From Portulaca oleracea (lineage: Eukaryota > Streptophyta > Magnoliopsida > Caryophyllales > Portulacaceae): 64,000 nt of DNA. Below are positions 1 to 11,514 of this stretch, piece after piece (positions within the stretch are counted from its first letter, which is position 1; every line of letters begins with the position of its first letter). Location of the stretch: contig CM055880.1 of the NCBI GenBank assembly GCA_029582165.1, forward strand, positions 8,826,721 through 8,890,720, read 5' to 3'. Below the pieces are notes generated by a model. That model had not been told where the DNA came from, ran no database searches, and was given only the letters and a program-made list of their open reading frames with translations. A program made the translations under genes and the position numbers.

Positions 1-511
1 TAAGTTTTATGGATCGAGCTCCTCAAGTTTAGCGGAGGTTCCGTGCTTCAAAAGGAAAGGATTGTCCAAGCTTTGTAGCAGGAAGCAATGGAGCTAGTAT
101 GGTGTATACATATCTTCTCACTAGGATTATGATAGAATGATTAGTTTATCAGCTCGGTTTTTCAAAGAGCTTAACTTTATTTATTTATATTAGGCATTTG
201 ATTTGATTATACTGTATACATTCCAATTTTGAGTATTTCAATAAGATGTAAGTGTGATAATTGTTTCAATCTCTTTTCTTGTTTGTCATCGTTCTTTGTT
301 GATCTACTGGCTTGTTCCTGGGTGAAATCATATGTAACACAACAACAGATGGGATAAGATAATGGAAGTTTCAATGTACATAATGACCAAAAGTACAAGA
401 AATGCTAGATGAAACAGCTTCTAAATGACAACAAGACCATGATCATAACAAAATTTCATTCGATACTCAACGTATAAAGTTAACAATGTTGCTGCTAAAT
501 ACACACTAGTT

Positions 512-1650
512 CTAACAGATCCACAGAATTTTACAGACAAACAAAAGAGCAACAAACACAAGTGAAGGGATTATGGAGTTGCGTTTACGTGCCCTATGTG
601 AAAAAATGACGACCATCATTGAAACGATAGCTTGCTCAACCACAACATCATCTCGTTGAGTACTAAAGGGAGAGATCAGACTGTCGATGTAGTACTCTAC
701 ATTAACTGGATAATCAGTTTCCCATTTCCACATCAAATTAAACTCCCTCGGAGGGTCTTGATTCATATTGATGAAGCCGATTCTATACTCGTACATATGA
801 TAAGCTTTTCAGACAAAAGTGCAGTCACCTTGACACACTCCAACTCCTAATCAAAGAGCTGGTCAAAGATACAAAACTTGACCCAAGAAGTCGAACCACC
901 ATCCTCCTTTAACATCGAAATATCCACCAACCCTAAGTTACATGAGGAAACCAAGCACAAGCATCCCCCTATCACTGTCAAGTGATGATAAACGTACTTA
1001 ATCATCCATTTGGGAAGGTCCAACTCTATGAATTCCTCACCTACCAAGTCAAACCAAATTATAAACCGTTCGCCAATACTATCCCTCAATAGCCAATATG
1101 ATATTTCATTAACCACAACCCCAAGTTTGTCAAGATCCCCTTCATAAAGATCAAGCCCATCGAAAAAACAAACTTGTTTCCAAGTTCCAGTCTTCAAACA
1201 CAGTGTAAAAGCCTCGACCTCATACTTGTAACCAACATAGATTTCATCATTATGAAACTCAGATCGTGCTAAGAAGCACACAATCTTATAACCATCAATG
1301 GAAGACACATACCCAAGTCCCCACGCGCTGCTCGTACTGAAATCTGAAAAAGAAGTTGGGTTTGGAATCTTACGCAATTCTCCGGTGGCAGGATTCCCGA
1401 CATAGCAACAAGAAGCATAGCGAAAACCAAGCAAGACTAAACCATCTGAACAACCCCAAACGTAAGGAATCGAACACCTGGGGCGGTCTGGAAAAGGATC
1501 AAGTTCAGGTAATATCTGAGGATAAGACCATACAACCATAATGCATCAGAGAATTGCTTAAAATTACCCGATTTTCTACAATTAAACCCTAAAAATCGAA
1601 ACCCTAAATATCAATTACCTGAATCGACGACGGCGAGTGGGGCTGTCCTT
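512..1650 (-). pseudogene. F-box-associated (FBA) domain gene, N-truncated, with stop and frameshift
   Basis: The main frame (1539 down to 847) encodes 230 residues with the usual order of FBA blocks: GCSDGLVLL, GNPATGELRKIPNP, GLGYVSSIDGYKIV, a Trp-containing CLKTGTWKQV block, VVVNEISYWLL, IIWFDLVGEEFIELDLP and LTVIGGCLCLVSS. FBA domains normally follow an F-box in SCF ubiquitin-ligase adaptors and bind the substrate. No F-box is visible: the frame starts just before the first FBA block. At 849-847 an in-frame TAG interrupts the domain. The same frame continues (KVTALLSEKL) to about 800, then the frame starting at 796 carries the expected C-terminus (MYEYRIGFINMN, then VEYYIDSLISPF). So one stop plus one frameshift split the domain. 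Upstream, GC-rich sequence with a donor-like CAG/GTAATT near 1615 looks like an old 5' UTR exon. Probably a pseudogene; a short truncated protein cannot be excluded. Confidence 0.72.
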
Positions 1651-1854
1651 CAGTCGTCTTGGCAACAACTTCTGGGCGTTAGTGGATGACGGCTGCCGGC
1701 GAGCCTCCACGGCGAGCGACGACGGAGATTAGGAGGAGATGGCTGCTGGGCGTTAGGAGATGACTGTCGAACAGACTGGGATTTGTTCCAGTTCTGTTCT
1801 CTCAATTAAAAAAATTTGTATTTTGTTTTCTTTTTTTTTTTTTAATTTCTAACG

Positions 1855-1980
1855 GCAAGTTGCATGTCTACGGGATGGAACTTTTTGGAATTTAAGTCTA
1901 CCATTTGGAAAAGGTAAAAAGGGTGTCTACCATTTGGAATACCCAATAGTTCATGCCTACCATTTGGAATTTCCCTTAAT
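1855..1980. repeat. Three spaced copies of a CTACCATTTGGAA motif
   Basis: The 13-base motif CTACCATTTGGAA occurs three times at roughly 28-base spacing (about 1899, 1927 and 1957) upstream of the FBA pseudogene. It is probably the end of a degenerate repeat element. I see no coding potential in 1750-2240. Confidence 0.4.
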
Positions 1981-2248
1981 TATATTATTAAGTAGGACCC
2001 ATTTATTTTTTTAACTAATATAAGTCAAACTCATATTCACCATTGGAAAGCTAGCAAAATAAAGGGATAAATTTCGACTCACTTAATAGGAGTCCACAGA
2101 TTTCACATCATCCAATTAGTCAAACTCAAACTCAGTGTTGCGGGTGCTCTAATGCTCACACACAATCCTTGTAAATTCTTGAGCAACTGCCACCCTCCCT
2201 ACCTAGAACTTGCTACTATTGTCTGTTTTGTATATATTTATTTCTTTA

Positions 2249-2487
2249 GGCTCTGTTCTTTTATACAGTTGGTGCGGTGAGGCAATGGTGCAGTGCGGTG
2301 AAATTTGAAAAAGTGTGGTGAAAGTTATGGCAGATGTGGTAGGTGAGGAGAGAGAATGTGAAAAATAGAACAGAAAAGTTAGAACATATACTGATAATGA
2401 TTGTGATGTGGTGAAGTGTGATGGAAATTAAAGAGTGTGATGCGGTGTGGTACCGCACAACAACCTAATGCATTAAAGATATGAGCC
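2249..2487. mobile_element. Tourist-like (PIF/Harbinger) MITE, GGCTCTGTTCTTTTAT family
   Basis: The 5' end GGCTCTGTTCTTTTATAC is preceded by TTA (2246-2248). The 3' end GAGCC is followed by TAA, so the duplicated target is imperfect. The interior is GTGG/GCGGTG-rich on the plus strand, as in about a dozen related copies in this window. There is no ORF, so it is non-autonomous. Confidence 0.7.
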
Positions 2488-2497
2488 TAAAAATAAA

Positions 2498-2861
2498 GGA
2501 TTTTTGGCTCAAAATAATCCGAAGTCGGAGGTCACTGGCCGAAAATAATCTAAACTCACTTTTTGGCTGAAAATAATCCAAACTTTTAACATATTTACTC
2601 GGACTAAACCGGAATCGATTTCCGATGTCAGAATACTGACCGATCAGCTTATGTAGACCCCAATCAACATATATTCAAAACCAAAATCAATTAAAGAAAC
2701 ACGTGCTCCGGCTACCCAGTCAAAATTCTGACGCCGGAAATCGATCTCGGTTTAGTCCGAGTAAATAGGTTAAAAGTTTGGATTATTTTCAGCCAAAAAG
2801 TGAGTTTGGATTATTCTCAGCCAATGAACTCCGACTTCGGATTATTTTGACCCAAAAACCC
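2498..2861. mobile_element. Mutator-like MITE with 9-bp target duplication
   Basis: The ends are inverted repeats of about 140 bp: GGATTTTTGGCTCAAAATAA on the left and its near-complement ending GACCCAAAAACCC on the right. The element is flanked by perfect 9-bp direct repeats AAAAATAAA (2489-2497 and 2862-2870), the size made by Mutator-type transposases. The left target repeat abuts the end of the neighbouring Tourist element. No ORF. Confidence 0.82.
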
Positions 2862-2899
2862 AAAAATAAATGTAGGTTGAAGTATTTTACCTTGATCTT

Positions 2900-5013
2900 T
2901 TGTTATTTGGCCCAAAATGAAAAGAAAACAAGAAAATAAACCTAGGCCATCCCAAACCCCCCCACTCCGCCCAACCTACATGCACCACCCCTGTGAGGAT
3001 CATCTACACCGTTGATTTCAGAGGCAAACGACGGTTCTGATTCCCGCTGGATCAAATGAAGAGCTAGAGGCCCATTCAAGGTATGAACTCCTGGTCACAG
3101 TTCCGGCCAATTTCTACGGTTTGTTTTGAGTCCATTTTCAGATTACAGTCTTAATTCATGTTTGCTTCATGCTTTTATTTCCATTCCCCTAATTATCTTG
3201 ATTATTTTTCATGTTTTTCATGTGATTTCTTGTTGATTTTCATGAATGATATTTTGGGTTTATGTTGATGGACATTGAGTCTAATTTTTATTTCAAGTTG
3301 TGTAGTTAATGTTCTGAGTTTCTTTGATGTTATGGGTTTTCCTCAATTTTAGCTTAGTTTAGGTTCGATAAGGTTTCTTAGTTAATTGAATAATAGCCCA
3401 AGTTAACTTCTGCTAATGATTAGTGGCTAGTTTAGCTTATGCTCGGGGATTTTAAGGTCCCTCATGGGGTTAATCATAGAGCTTAGTTAAAAGGGGTAGT
3501 TAGCTTTTTTTTGTAAAAGGATTTTTCACCAATGTCCTCTACCTATTGTGGGGTTTAGTTAGCTGGAAGATTGCTAAACCTATAATGTTTAGAAGTTTTG
3601 GCGGAATAGTTAGGCCTATCTTTCATGAGAATGTCGATAGGCTTGATTTGGGTTTGTTGCACTTTATACTCCTAAGTCTTATCGTTATGAGAATAATGAT
3701 AAGTCTAAGGAGTTAATCTAGGCTACCCTTGGAAGAGGACCTAGAGTGGGTTGATTACTTGCAACGACTCTTTCCTTGCACTTAGCTTAGCAACCCGGTA
3801 CCTACAATTAAACACTGCCATCCTCCACCTGCTGCGCTGCGCCATCACCACCGTCACTTGGGGAGGAGAAAGAGCATCTTGAGGATCTTCATCAAGTTTT
3901 CTTTTGGGGTTTTCTTTTGTAAATTCTCAAATTTGTTTACGAATGTCTGGTTGTCGTTCTACGGTTTTTGATTTGTGAGATTGATTTTTGCTCAAATTGG
4001 TAACTTTACTCAGAAATATGGGTTGGGTTATGTGTGCCTTTTGATTAGTGATGTGGGTTTTGCCCCAAATCGTTATTTTGTTTCAAAGTTGGTGTTTGAT
4101 TTAACATTCAAATTTTCTCCCAATTTCAGCTACTCACATTCTTCAATTTGTTTACGAGTTTTCACAATGTAGTTTAGGCAAGTATTATACGCTATCATCA
4201 GTTGTCTTTGTTCCTTTATCTAAAGCCTTTAGCTTGAAGAGATTGGTGAGTTAATGGTCAATTTCACTGTGAAAATAGAATAAGAAGGACTGCTTTTCTA
4301 CCCATTTTTTGCATCTTCTTGTGGGATTTTTCTTTTTCAATTAAAGTTATAAGGTTGGGCTTCTGTTCTTCACTGTATATCATGTGATGATGTGATTTTT
4401 GAATTTAAGTTACGATATTTGGCGAAGTTAATCAAAGCACTGTTGATTTAATAAACCGAATTTGATTTATGCTGTTTGATATATTGCTATTACCACCAAC
4501 AGTACAAATGTGACAAACGAACATGTTAGTCACTGAGGTTCAAATGTCAAATGTTAGTCTGAGTTGGTGAGTCTAAATGTCTAATATATAGTATTGACAA
4601 TTAGTTGCAAGAAAAGTTGCAAATTTGGCAAAAATGTTCTATCCTGAAATTAAATTTGTGAGATTCAGAATTGCTTAGCTAAACAAGTTTGTCTTTGTAC
4701 TTTGTTATAGTGTCAGTGTCATACGAACCATTCTAATTAAATTTTACAGCAGGGAGGCTCCTTAATGACTTGGGCACTTTGCGTTATTAGCTAATGTGAT
4801 TGTTGGCAAAGGGGGTGGGATCATTCCGAGGTTTTTGTTTTTTTCTTTTAAAATCTTTGATAATCTTAATTGGTTGGCTGCTATCTTCTACTCAAATTAT
4901 TTTTTAGGATCTAATGATGGTTGTTTTTTTTCCTTGTTTCATATTGGTTTTATCTTCTTTGAGTATTTGAGTTTCTCGTTCTTACCTATCTCTTGTTTGG
5001 TTGGTGGTTTCAG
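2900..5013 (+). other. Upstream region and probable leader introns of the CHCH gene
   Basis: After the MITE, C-rich sequence around 2960-3082 ends in CAAG/GTATGA, a good splice donor, and may be a first non-coding exon. TTTTACAG at about 4742-4749 could be an acceptor. Between them the sequence is T-rich and intron-like, with no protein-like ORF. The promoter and first exon cannot be fixed without transcript data. Confidence 0.35.
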
Positions 5014-5089
5014 GTCCATTGGTCCCTTTCTTAAGTCACATCCAATACCAACTTTGCCAGCAAAAACAAAGAGCAGAACATCATGGACG
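5014..5089 (+). other. Probable 5' UTR exon of the CHCH gene with an upstream ATG
   Basis: The segment follows a T-rich tract ending TTTCAG and ends at GACG/GTACGT, both good splice signals. Joined to the next exon (from 5676, after TTCACAG), its ATG at 5083 opens a 12-codon upstream ORF that overlaps the main start codon in another frame and ends within the next exon. Confidence 0.5.
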
Positions 5090-5681
5090 GTACGTGATAT
5101 TGGTTATATTACTATGATCTGTAGCTTTTCTTTCTTTGCAAATGGATTTGCAATATGGTTTTAGATGGGTTTCTTTCATACTACCGACTTGTTTGATGCT
5201 TGTCTCAAGTAGCATACTTATATAACATAGCCAGTTGAACATATTGCTTTTCAAAACCAATTTCAAAATATAAGAGCATTTGTAATATATGTCTACCAAA
5301 TTGATTCTCGGGATTTGTTAGTGTTACTTATTGCTCATAGTTCCAACGTTGTGTTGAACTCTGAGTCTCCCAGCGGTTTGGAAATCAGTTAAGAGACTGA
5401 CTCCTATAATCTATATATTTATCCATTTGAATTTGTCAATGTCATTTTGCCTTTTGGCTCTCTCTGAAAGGAACTATAATGTATATAAATGTTTACTGAG
5501 ACACATAGAGTGCTCTTGCCTCAAATGCTCCATGCACGGAATCTAGGGAGAAAATCTGCTTTCTTCCAACTCATCTTTTGAATATAGAAAGCATGCGAGC
5601 CTTTTCTGCGAAGGAAAAGCACATGAATTGCTGCTAATAGTTTCACTTTGTTTGGTATTCCCAGTTGATTCACAGCCAACC

Positions 5682-6943
5682 ATGGAGGAAACTATTTTGG
5701 TTGGTGATGATCTAATGACAGGGCCCCCATCACCTGTTATTCCTCCCGAAATTGCTTCCCATGTGCTCGACGGTGTCAACTTGTGTGATGGTTTGCTAAG
5801 GAATCTGTTTTTGTGTAAGTACCAACTTTATTGGTGCAAGGATAACCGTGATCATGTTGAAAGATACGTTGCTTAATTTTGGATTTAGTAGTAATGTCAA
5901 TCTTATGTGCCCATTCTTTTTACTAATTGTGGGCTTGTGGCTTGTCTTGTTGCCTCAAATGTGTTGTGCTCTGGGTCTACAAATCAATGATATTGAGCCA
6001 TTTTGTCAAGATGAGATTGCTCTGTACCGCCAGTGCGTGGAAAGAAGAGTAAGATCACTGCGATATTCACTCTTATTTTTGCTGATATTAACAGTATTAC
6101 ATTGAAAATTTGGACCCTAGGAATATTATTGATGTTCTAGCACTAAATCATCTTGCACCTCACCTGCAAGTTTGTAGGATAAGGAACTCAGGGAAAGGCT
6201 TCAAGATAGTGAACATAAATTAGGGTTATCAATGCCACTTGATCAAGCTAAGGAGAGAGCTTCTCAACTGGAATCAGAAGTCACAACCTTGGAAAGGTAT
6301 AAAATGTGTGGATGGTTGTCCATTTATCACACCCCAAGCCTAATCTTCTTCTGCCATATGTTCATGAGTAAGCAAGGTCATCCTTGATAAAAGCGTAGAA
6401 GTTTTCTTTATCTTGTATCTGAAATATCTGACAATTTGGTAATTCAACCTTGAAGAATTTAAAAACAAGTTTGCAGTTACATCTGCTGTGTTGTGATATG
6501 TATATGGTACAGAATCTTGTATAAGACATTACCTATATCTGTCTGACCCATTTGACTTTTGGGTATATTTAGGCGGTTCATTCTTGCTAGCGGAATTGAA
6601 GGTGTTGAAGGATTTCGCCAAAGGTGGAGCTTACATGGACGCATGAGTGATACCAAGTAAGCACACACACGCAGTAAACGATGACCTCTATTTGTTTGTA
6701 CATGATTACCTCTATTTGTTATACCCATAAAGCTAGACCCTAGAAAGTGTACATCCCCCATTTCTAGCATATCTAACTATTAGTCATTAATTCACGATCA
6801 ACGATTCAATGTAGCTAAGGTGTTGATTATTAAACTCATGCAGGAAAAGGTTGGAAGCTTTAAAAGAAGGAATCGAGAGCAGAAAAACAGATGAACCGAA
6901 ACAGACTGCACCGTCACCTACCAAGAGATGGTTTTTCTGGTAG
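5682..6943 (+). CDS. Twin-CX9C (CHCH-type) protein, five coding exons
   Basis: Coding exons are 5682-5814, 5975-6048, 6178-6296, 6573-6656 and 6844-6943: 510 nt, 169 residues, stop TAG. All phases fit. Residues 35-65 hold two CX9C motifs (Cys35/Cys45 and Cys55/Cys65), the hallmark of small CHCH proteins oxidised by Mia40 in the mitochondrial intermembrane space. The linker reads LQINDIEPF. Residues 70 onward are charged and helical (DKELRERLQ, then AKERASQLESEVTTLERR), likely coiled coil, followed by FRQRWSLHGRM and a basic-aromatic tail ending KRWFFW. The start is the first ATG (ACCATGGAGG) of an exon with a good acceptor. Donors are GTAAGT, GTAAGA, GTATAA and GTAAGC; acceptors are TTTGTAG, ATTTAG and ATGCAG, except the first intron, which ends CTCTGG. 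I recognise the fold but not a named gene; mitochondrial location is inference from the fold. Confidence 0.85.
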
Positions 6944-7620
6944 ACATGAACTACGCCCTTGAGTTCGAAAATACGAGAACCAGTAGACACACCGAGGCTA
7001 AACATTGGCACCCTGAGAAGTTGAGAACCAATTCAAATTCGGTTCAGCTGAACTATCTAGTAGCAAGGTAGCTTATTGAGGGTGTACTTGTATTCAAGTT
7101 CTCAAGCATGTTCTGCATGGGAAACTAACTGGGTACTAGGATTTTCTTCCCCTGATATAAGTGATTAAGCAGTTTATATGCTCAAAGTATATTGTGAGTT
7201 GTGAAGTAGTACACCTTCATACTTGCCATTTGGCAATTGGCTGTTACTCGTGACTACGATAATAGCAACAATGCCCAGTGCAAGTGATGCTTTTGGTTTG
7301 TCACTTTTCCTTGGGAGCATTTGGAAATCAAGTAACAATGTGATTTTCCATATTCGGAGCTTCAACCCTATTCAAATGCTCATTTGAGACAATAGCTAGT
7401 GTGGAGTGGCTCGTTAGGAGCTGTCTTTCTTATACTCTTTCTACATCGAATGCCAGAAGCATGAAGATTTGTGTAGTAGCATGGGAGAAATTGAAGGGGT
7501 AACTCAGGTAGTATTTCCTAGTTTGTTTTATTTATAGTCTTGTTGAAAGACAAAACAATTTGACAAGAAAAGGTTGAAAGTGGGAAGTTTGTGAAATCCT
7601 AATTTATTGTATGTTGTTAA
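6944..7620 (+). other. 3' UTR and downstream region of the CHCH gene
   Basis: This follows the TAG stop. It holds no protein-like ORF and no repeat structure I can define, and probably contains the 3' UTR. No clear AATAAA polyadenylation signal could be assigned. Confidence 0.3.
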
Positions 7621-7689
7621 TTTTAAAGTGGAGAGGAATTCCTCTGTAATCTTCCTTTACCCAGATTCAAAAATAAATAAATAAATAAT

Positions 7690-8231
7690 GATTTTTGGAC
7701 GCTAATATATTGAACTTTTAGGGTATTAGACAATAATGCACTGAACTTTGACATTGGACAATAATGCACTGAACTTTGAGGGGTGTTGGACAACAATGCA
7801 CCCAAAACAATTTCGACGTTGGCGAACTTGGTGACAATCTTACGTGGCAGACCGAGAAGATGAATAGGTTAAATAATATCTAAATTTATGAGATGTCAGC
7901 TAATCTACATAAGCAAATGTGATTTTGTACAACTACAAAAACGATCTCCCAGCAGAAACGCATTTAAACAAATGTGATTTTATTTTTTTTTACCCTGTTA
8001 AAAGTTGATTCTCTTTGCTTATTTGTAGATTAGTTGACATGTTATAAATTTAAATATTATTGGACCAATTCATCTCCTCCACCGACTATGTAGAATTGCC
8101 ACCAAGTTAGTCATTGCCGAAATAATACTGAGTGCATTATTGTTTAACACCCCCCAAAGTACAGTGTATTATTGTCCAAGGTCAAAGTTGATCGTGTCAA
8201 TAAAAAGTTCAAAGATATTAGCATTCAAAAA
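7690..8231. mobile_element. MULE-type MITE, TTTTTGGACGCTAATATA family
   Basis: The left end ATTTTTGGACGCTAATATA... and right end ...GATATTAGCATTCAAAAACCC are long inverted repeats containing repeated ACTGAACTTTGA and GGACAATAATGCA blocks. The copy at 44838-45202 has the same ends and a clean 9-bp duplication, which assigns the family to Mutator-like elements. The target repeat here is blurred by an AATAAATA-rich flank. The sequence AAAGTGGAGAGGA occurs on both sides (about 7626 and 8242). Confidence 0.7.
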
Positions 8232-8439
8232 CCCAATAAATAAAGTGGAGAGGATTTCGATGTAAAATGATGTTAATAACTTCTCATTTGGAAAACAATT
8301 TACCCATTCAAATAGAGCTCAATTTTTTAAGATAATGTGGAAGTGATCACAAATTGTTGTAGAAATATTCAGCTAAGAAGTTAATGATAATTGTGTAAAC
8401 TTTTATTTGGGTGATAAATGGGGTCATATGTCAGCAAAG

Positions 8440-8942
8440 TAGACCTGTCAATTCGGTCGGGCGGGCGGTTTCGGGTCGGTCGTATATCGGGTTCGGGTAA
8501 ATACGGGTCGAGTGTATTTCGGGTTCGGAAAAATACGGGCGGTGTATTTCGGTTTCGGGTCAACCCAATGGGTTATGATTACGACCTTTTTCACTTTTTC
8601 TTTTTAAAATACGGTCTCTAAATACTACTTTTTGTACAATATACATAATAAAATATGATTATCTTCTAGCAATGATAGATTATCGTAACTATTTTAGCTT
8701 AAATAAGAGAAATAATAAATAAATAAGTTGCGCTTATAGTTTAATAGTTAAAAATTTGAATGCAAAGTCACAAATTTTAATAAAGTTTAACTCAAAAAAT
8801 TAAATTTTCGGGTCAAACGGGCAGGTCAGGTTTGACCCGCTAATTTTGGGGTTCGATATACTTCGGGTTGAGTTGAAAAAATCGTGTTCAAAACCCAAAA
8901 ATTTCGGGCGGGTTCGGGTCGGGTCAGAAATTGTCAGGTCTA
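8440..8942. mobile_element. hAT-type MITE with perfect 8-bp target duplication
   Basis: The ends are TAGACCTGTCAA and TTGTCAGGTCTA, flanked by perfect CAGCAAAG repeats at 8432-8439 and 8943-8950. Eight-base duplications and TA(G/C)-starting ends are typical of hAT elements. The subterminal parts are rich in CGGGT words. No transposase reading frame. Confidence 0.85.
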
Positions 8943-9124
8943 CAGCAAAGCTATCTCTCGACCATGGGGTTTACAAAGAGTCATCCTGTTTACGTTGTTA
9001 GTCTATAACAACAATAAGCAGTAAAAAAAGCTCTCAGGTTGCAAGATGTGAACCTTTTTTAAAGTAATACACACATATATATTAGACAAAATGAGCAAAG
9101 TTTAAACTAAAAATATTATAAATG

Positions 9125-9386
9125 ATACATGTTTTTTTGTACGGTTGGTAAGATGCAAAAATGATGTGATGTTGTGAAATTGTGAAAAGTACGGTGATGT
9201 GTGAAATAATATGGTGAAATTTCTGGATAGGGTGGTTGATGTGGTAGACTGATAAGTGAGAAGCAAGAATGTGAAAAGTAGTTGAGAAAAGTGAGGATAT
9301 ATATTGGTAACGATCGTGGTAAAGTGTGAAAGAATATTGAGTGGTATGATGAGTTATGATACTGAACTCCATAAAACAACAGGGCC
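9125..9386. mobile_element. Tourist-like MITE, older copy
   Basis: The right end AACAACAGGGCC is followed by TAA, and the left side reads TTTTTTTGTACGGTTGGTAAGATG. The interior is GTGAAA/GTGGTG-rich like its relatives. The 5' terminus is degraded, so that boundary is approximate. Confidence 0.6.
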
Positions 9387-9423
9387 TAATCTTAGTCTTT
9401 ACATGTTAAACTATGCGTATGAG

Positions 9424-9638
9424 CAGGGGCAGATCCCCATTGATGCTAAGGGTGTCCGTGCTTCGAAAAAAATTTAAGAAATCTATTATATTTTAGGAGG
9501 TAATTCTATATTTATGTTAAGTGGACACCCTAGAAAGACCGTAAAAATATTAATAAGGGTGTTCAATTTAGTATAACATTCCAACTATACAAAATATTAT
9601 TAAGTGGACACTAATTTCATAGTCTAGATTCGCCATTG
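9424..9638. mobile_element. hAT-type MITE with CAGGGGCAGATC / GATTCGCCATTG ends
   Basis: The left end CAGGGGCAGATCC and the right end read in complement, CAATGGCGAATCT, form short inverted repeats. Flanks are CGTATGAG and TGTATGAA (6 of 8 match). The interior shares AGTGGACACC/GGGTGTCC words with the hAT element at 62161-63840. Confidence 0.65.
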
Positions 9639-9700
9639 TGTATGAAAGCCATATATTCCATGTACCTTGACTATTGGAGAGATGCTTACCATTCCATTTA

Positions 9701-9910
9701 GGCCCCAATCTTTTATACGGTTGGTTGTGATTGGTTGCGGTGCGGTGTGGTAGAAATTTAAAAATTGTGGTGGAATGTGGAAGGTTGTGGCGTAAATAAT
9801 TGTAAGTGAATTGGTAGACTGTGGTGGGCTGTGGTGAATTGTGGTGGAATATGAAAAGTTGTGGTGTATTATACATGAAACCGCAACCAACCAGCCGCAT
9901 AAAAAAAAGC
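9701..9910. mobile_element. Tourist-like MITE
   Basis: The left end GGCCCCAATCTTTTATACGG follows TTA (9698-9700). The right end carries CAGCCGCATAAAAAAAAGC, the complement of the family terminus. The interior is GTTGTGGTG-rich. Confidence 0.65.
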
Positions 9911-10523
9911 ATTATTTAGCTATAGGTCCAAGGAGACAAGTCGCACATGTTTCGCTTTGACGACTATGGAATACATGTCAACCACTATCTGTTTAGCAGT
10001 AACTCTTTGAGGTGAAATCTATCTCACTCGATCTTCGTTCTCCATTATGAACAGTCCAATGTTGGGGTGAATAGCACACATTGTGTATAGTATCTTAATA
10101 ATTGTTAGAGTGAAATTAATCACACACCTTTAATCATTAAATTAAGATTTCTGGTTGAATTGATTTTAGCATTCAAGCTTTTTGTATTAGAGGTCTCAAA
10201 TCTCAGATTCAAACGTGCAAGGGGACAACATTATTTTGTGTTAATTTTATAAACAAGGCATAAAAAGTTAATTAATACCTAAATAGATAATAATTCTGAA
10301 AGTATTAGAAATGAACTATAATTAAAGGACAGATTAATTATATTCTTATAATATTCGCAAACAATATAAAATTATATCCACACAAATATTTTTCATTATA
10401 AAATTAATATTAATAATTTCATATAATAAATTATTCCATATAGTGTAAAATTAATAAGAAATTTAAATTTAACTGCAATACTCCATTTTCTTAGGGGAAC
10501 TCCAACATTTGGTTTATAACTTG

Positions 10524-10785
10524 GGCTGTGTTATTTAATACGATGTGGTACCACAACTCACAATACTACTCAATATTCTTTCATATTTTGTCACACTTTT
10601 TTGAATCATTACCAATATATCTACTCACTTTTCTCCTCTACTTTTCACATTTTCTTTCATCATCTGTGACATCAACCACACTTTCCACAATTTTTACCAT
10701 ATTATTCCACACCTTACCGTATTTTCTAATATTTCACCGTACCACATCATTTTCACATCTTACCAACCGCACAAAAGAACATGGC
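10524..10785. mobile_element. Tourist-like MITE, opposite orientation
   Basis: The left end GGCTGTGTTATTTAATACG and right end CGCACAAAAGAACATGGC are followed by TTA (10786-10788); the left flank is TTG. Here the CACCAC-rich strand is the plus strand, the reverse of the copies at 2249 and 9701. Confidence 0.68.
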
Positions 10786-10819
10786 TTAGATGAATTTTTT
10801 AAGCAAAAAACAACTAACA

Positions 10820-11191
10820 GGATCTTATATTTTGATGTAATTATTTCAAAAGTCCTATATTTTGACAAATTATGATAGAGTGACATTGTCTTTGCGGTAA
10901 TTTTTTATTCGGGACATTCCGACCAATTTTCCGGTCTAAAGATGCGCGAAATAATGATTTTTGTATTTAAGGTTGTTTTAATTGAAGTCAACTATCATTT
11001 TAGGCCTTAATACTTAGAGTTGGTCAAAGATACATAAGCCTAATCAACAATAAATACTGCAATTAATACTTTATTCGCCGGAAAATAGATCGGAATGTCC
11101 CCAAAAATAATTACAACAAAGATAATGTCACCCTATAATTATTTATCAAAATTCAGAGCCCTTAAAATAATTAAATCAAAATGTGAGCACC
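10820..11191. mobile_element. MITE with long inverted ends, CATTTTGGTGTAATTATTTT family
   Basis: The left arm (GGATCTTATATTTTGATGTA, then CGGGACATTCCGACC and TTTTCCGG) is mirrored by the right arm (CCGGAAAATAGATCGGAATG down to AATCAAAATGTGAGCACC). A relative lies at 57306-57678. I could not find a clear target duplication, so the superfamily is left open. Confidence 0.62.
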
Positions 11192-11514
11192 CTTGAGTCA
11201 ATCTTTTAATTTATTGAGTGGGGGAGCATATGTATAAATAAAATGAAAAGTGAGAAGACCGAAAAGCATGTGAAGGAAGAGTTAATTATATGAAAATAAT
11301 TAGTCTAACACCCACTGAGAAAGTCACAGGCCTCAGTTATCAAAGAAGAAAGAGCAGTAGAGAAATTTTGACTGGCGCCTGAAAAAGTGAAACAAAAAGA
11401 ATGGCATGGATACGTTGTGAGCACGCACGGAGTCCTCCAACCCAGTGGCCTCTTTTTCCTCCCATTTACACTAAACACTATGAATGAATTATCCCATGGG
11501 ATCCGAGGACACAC
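11192..11514. other. Unassigned spacer before the LTR retrotransposon
   Basis: No convincing gene. The last five bases, CACAC at 11510-11514, are the left target duplication of the LTR element that follows. Confidence 0.4.

Noticed and set aside
4796..5164. 122-codon plus-strand ORF
   Set aside because: Hydrophobic Phe/Ser-rich translation of a T-rich intron; splice signals at 5013 and 5090 cut through it.
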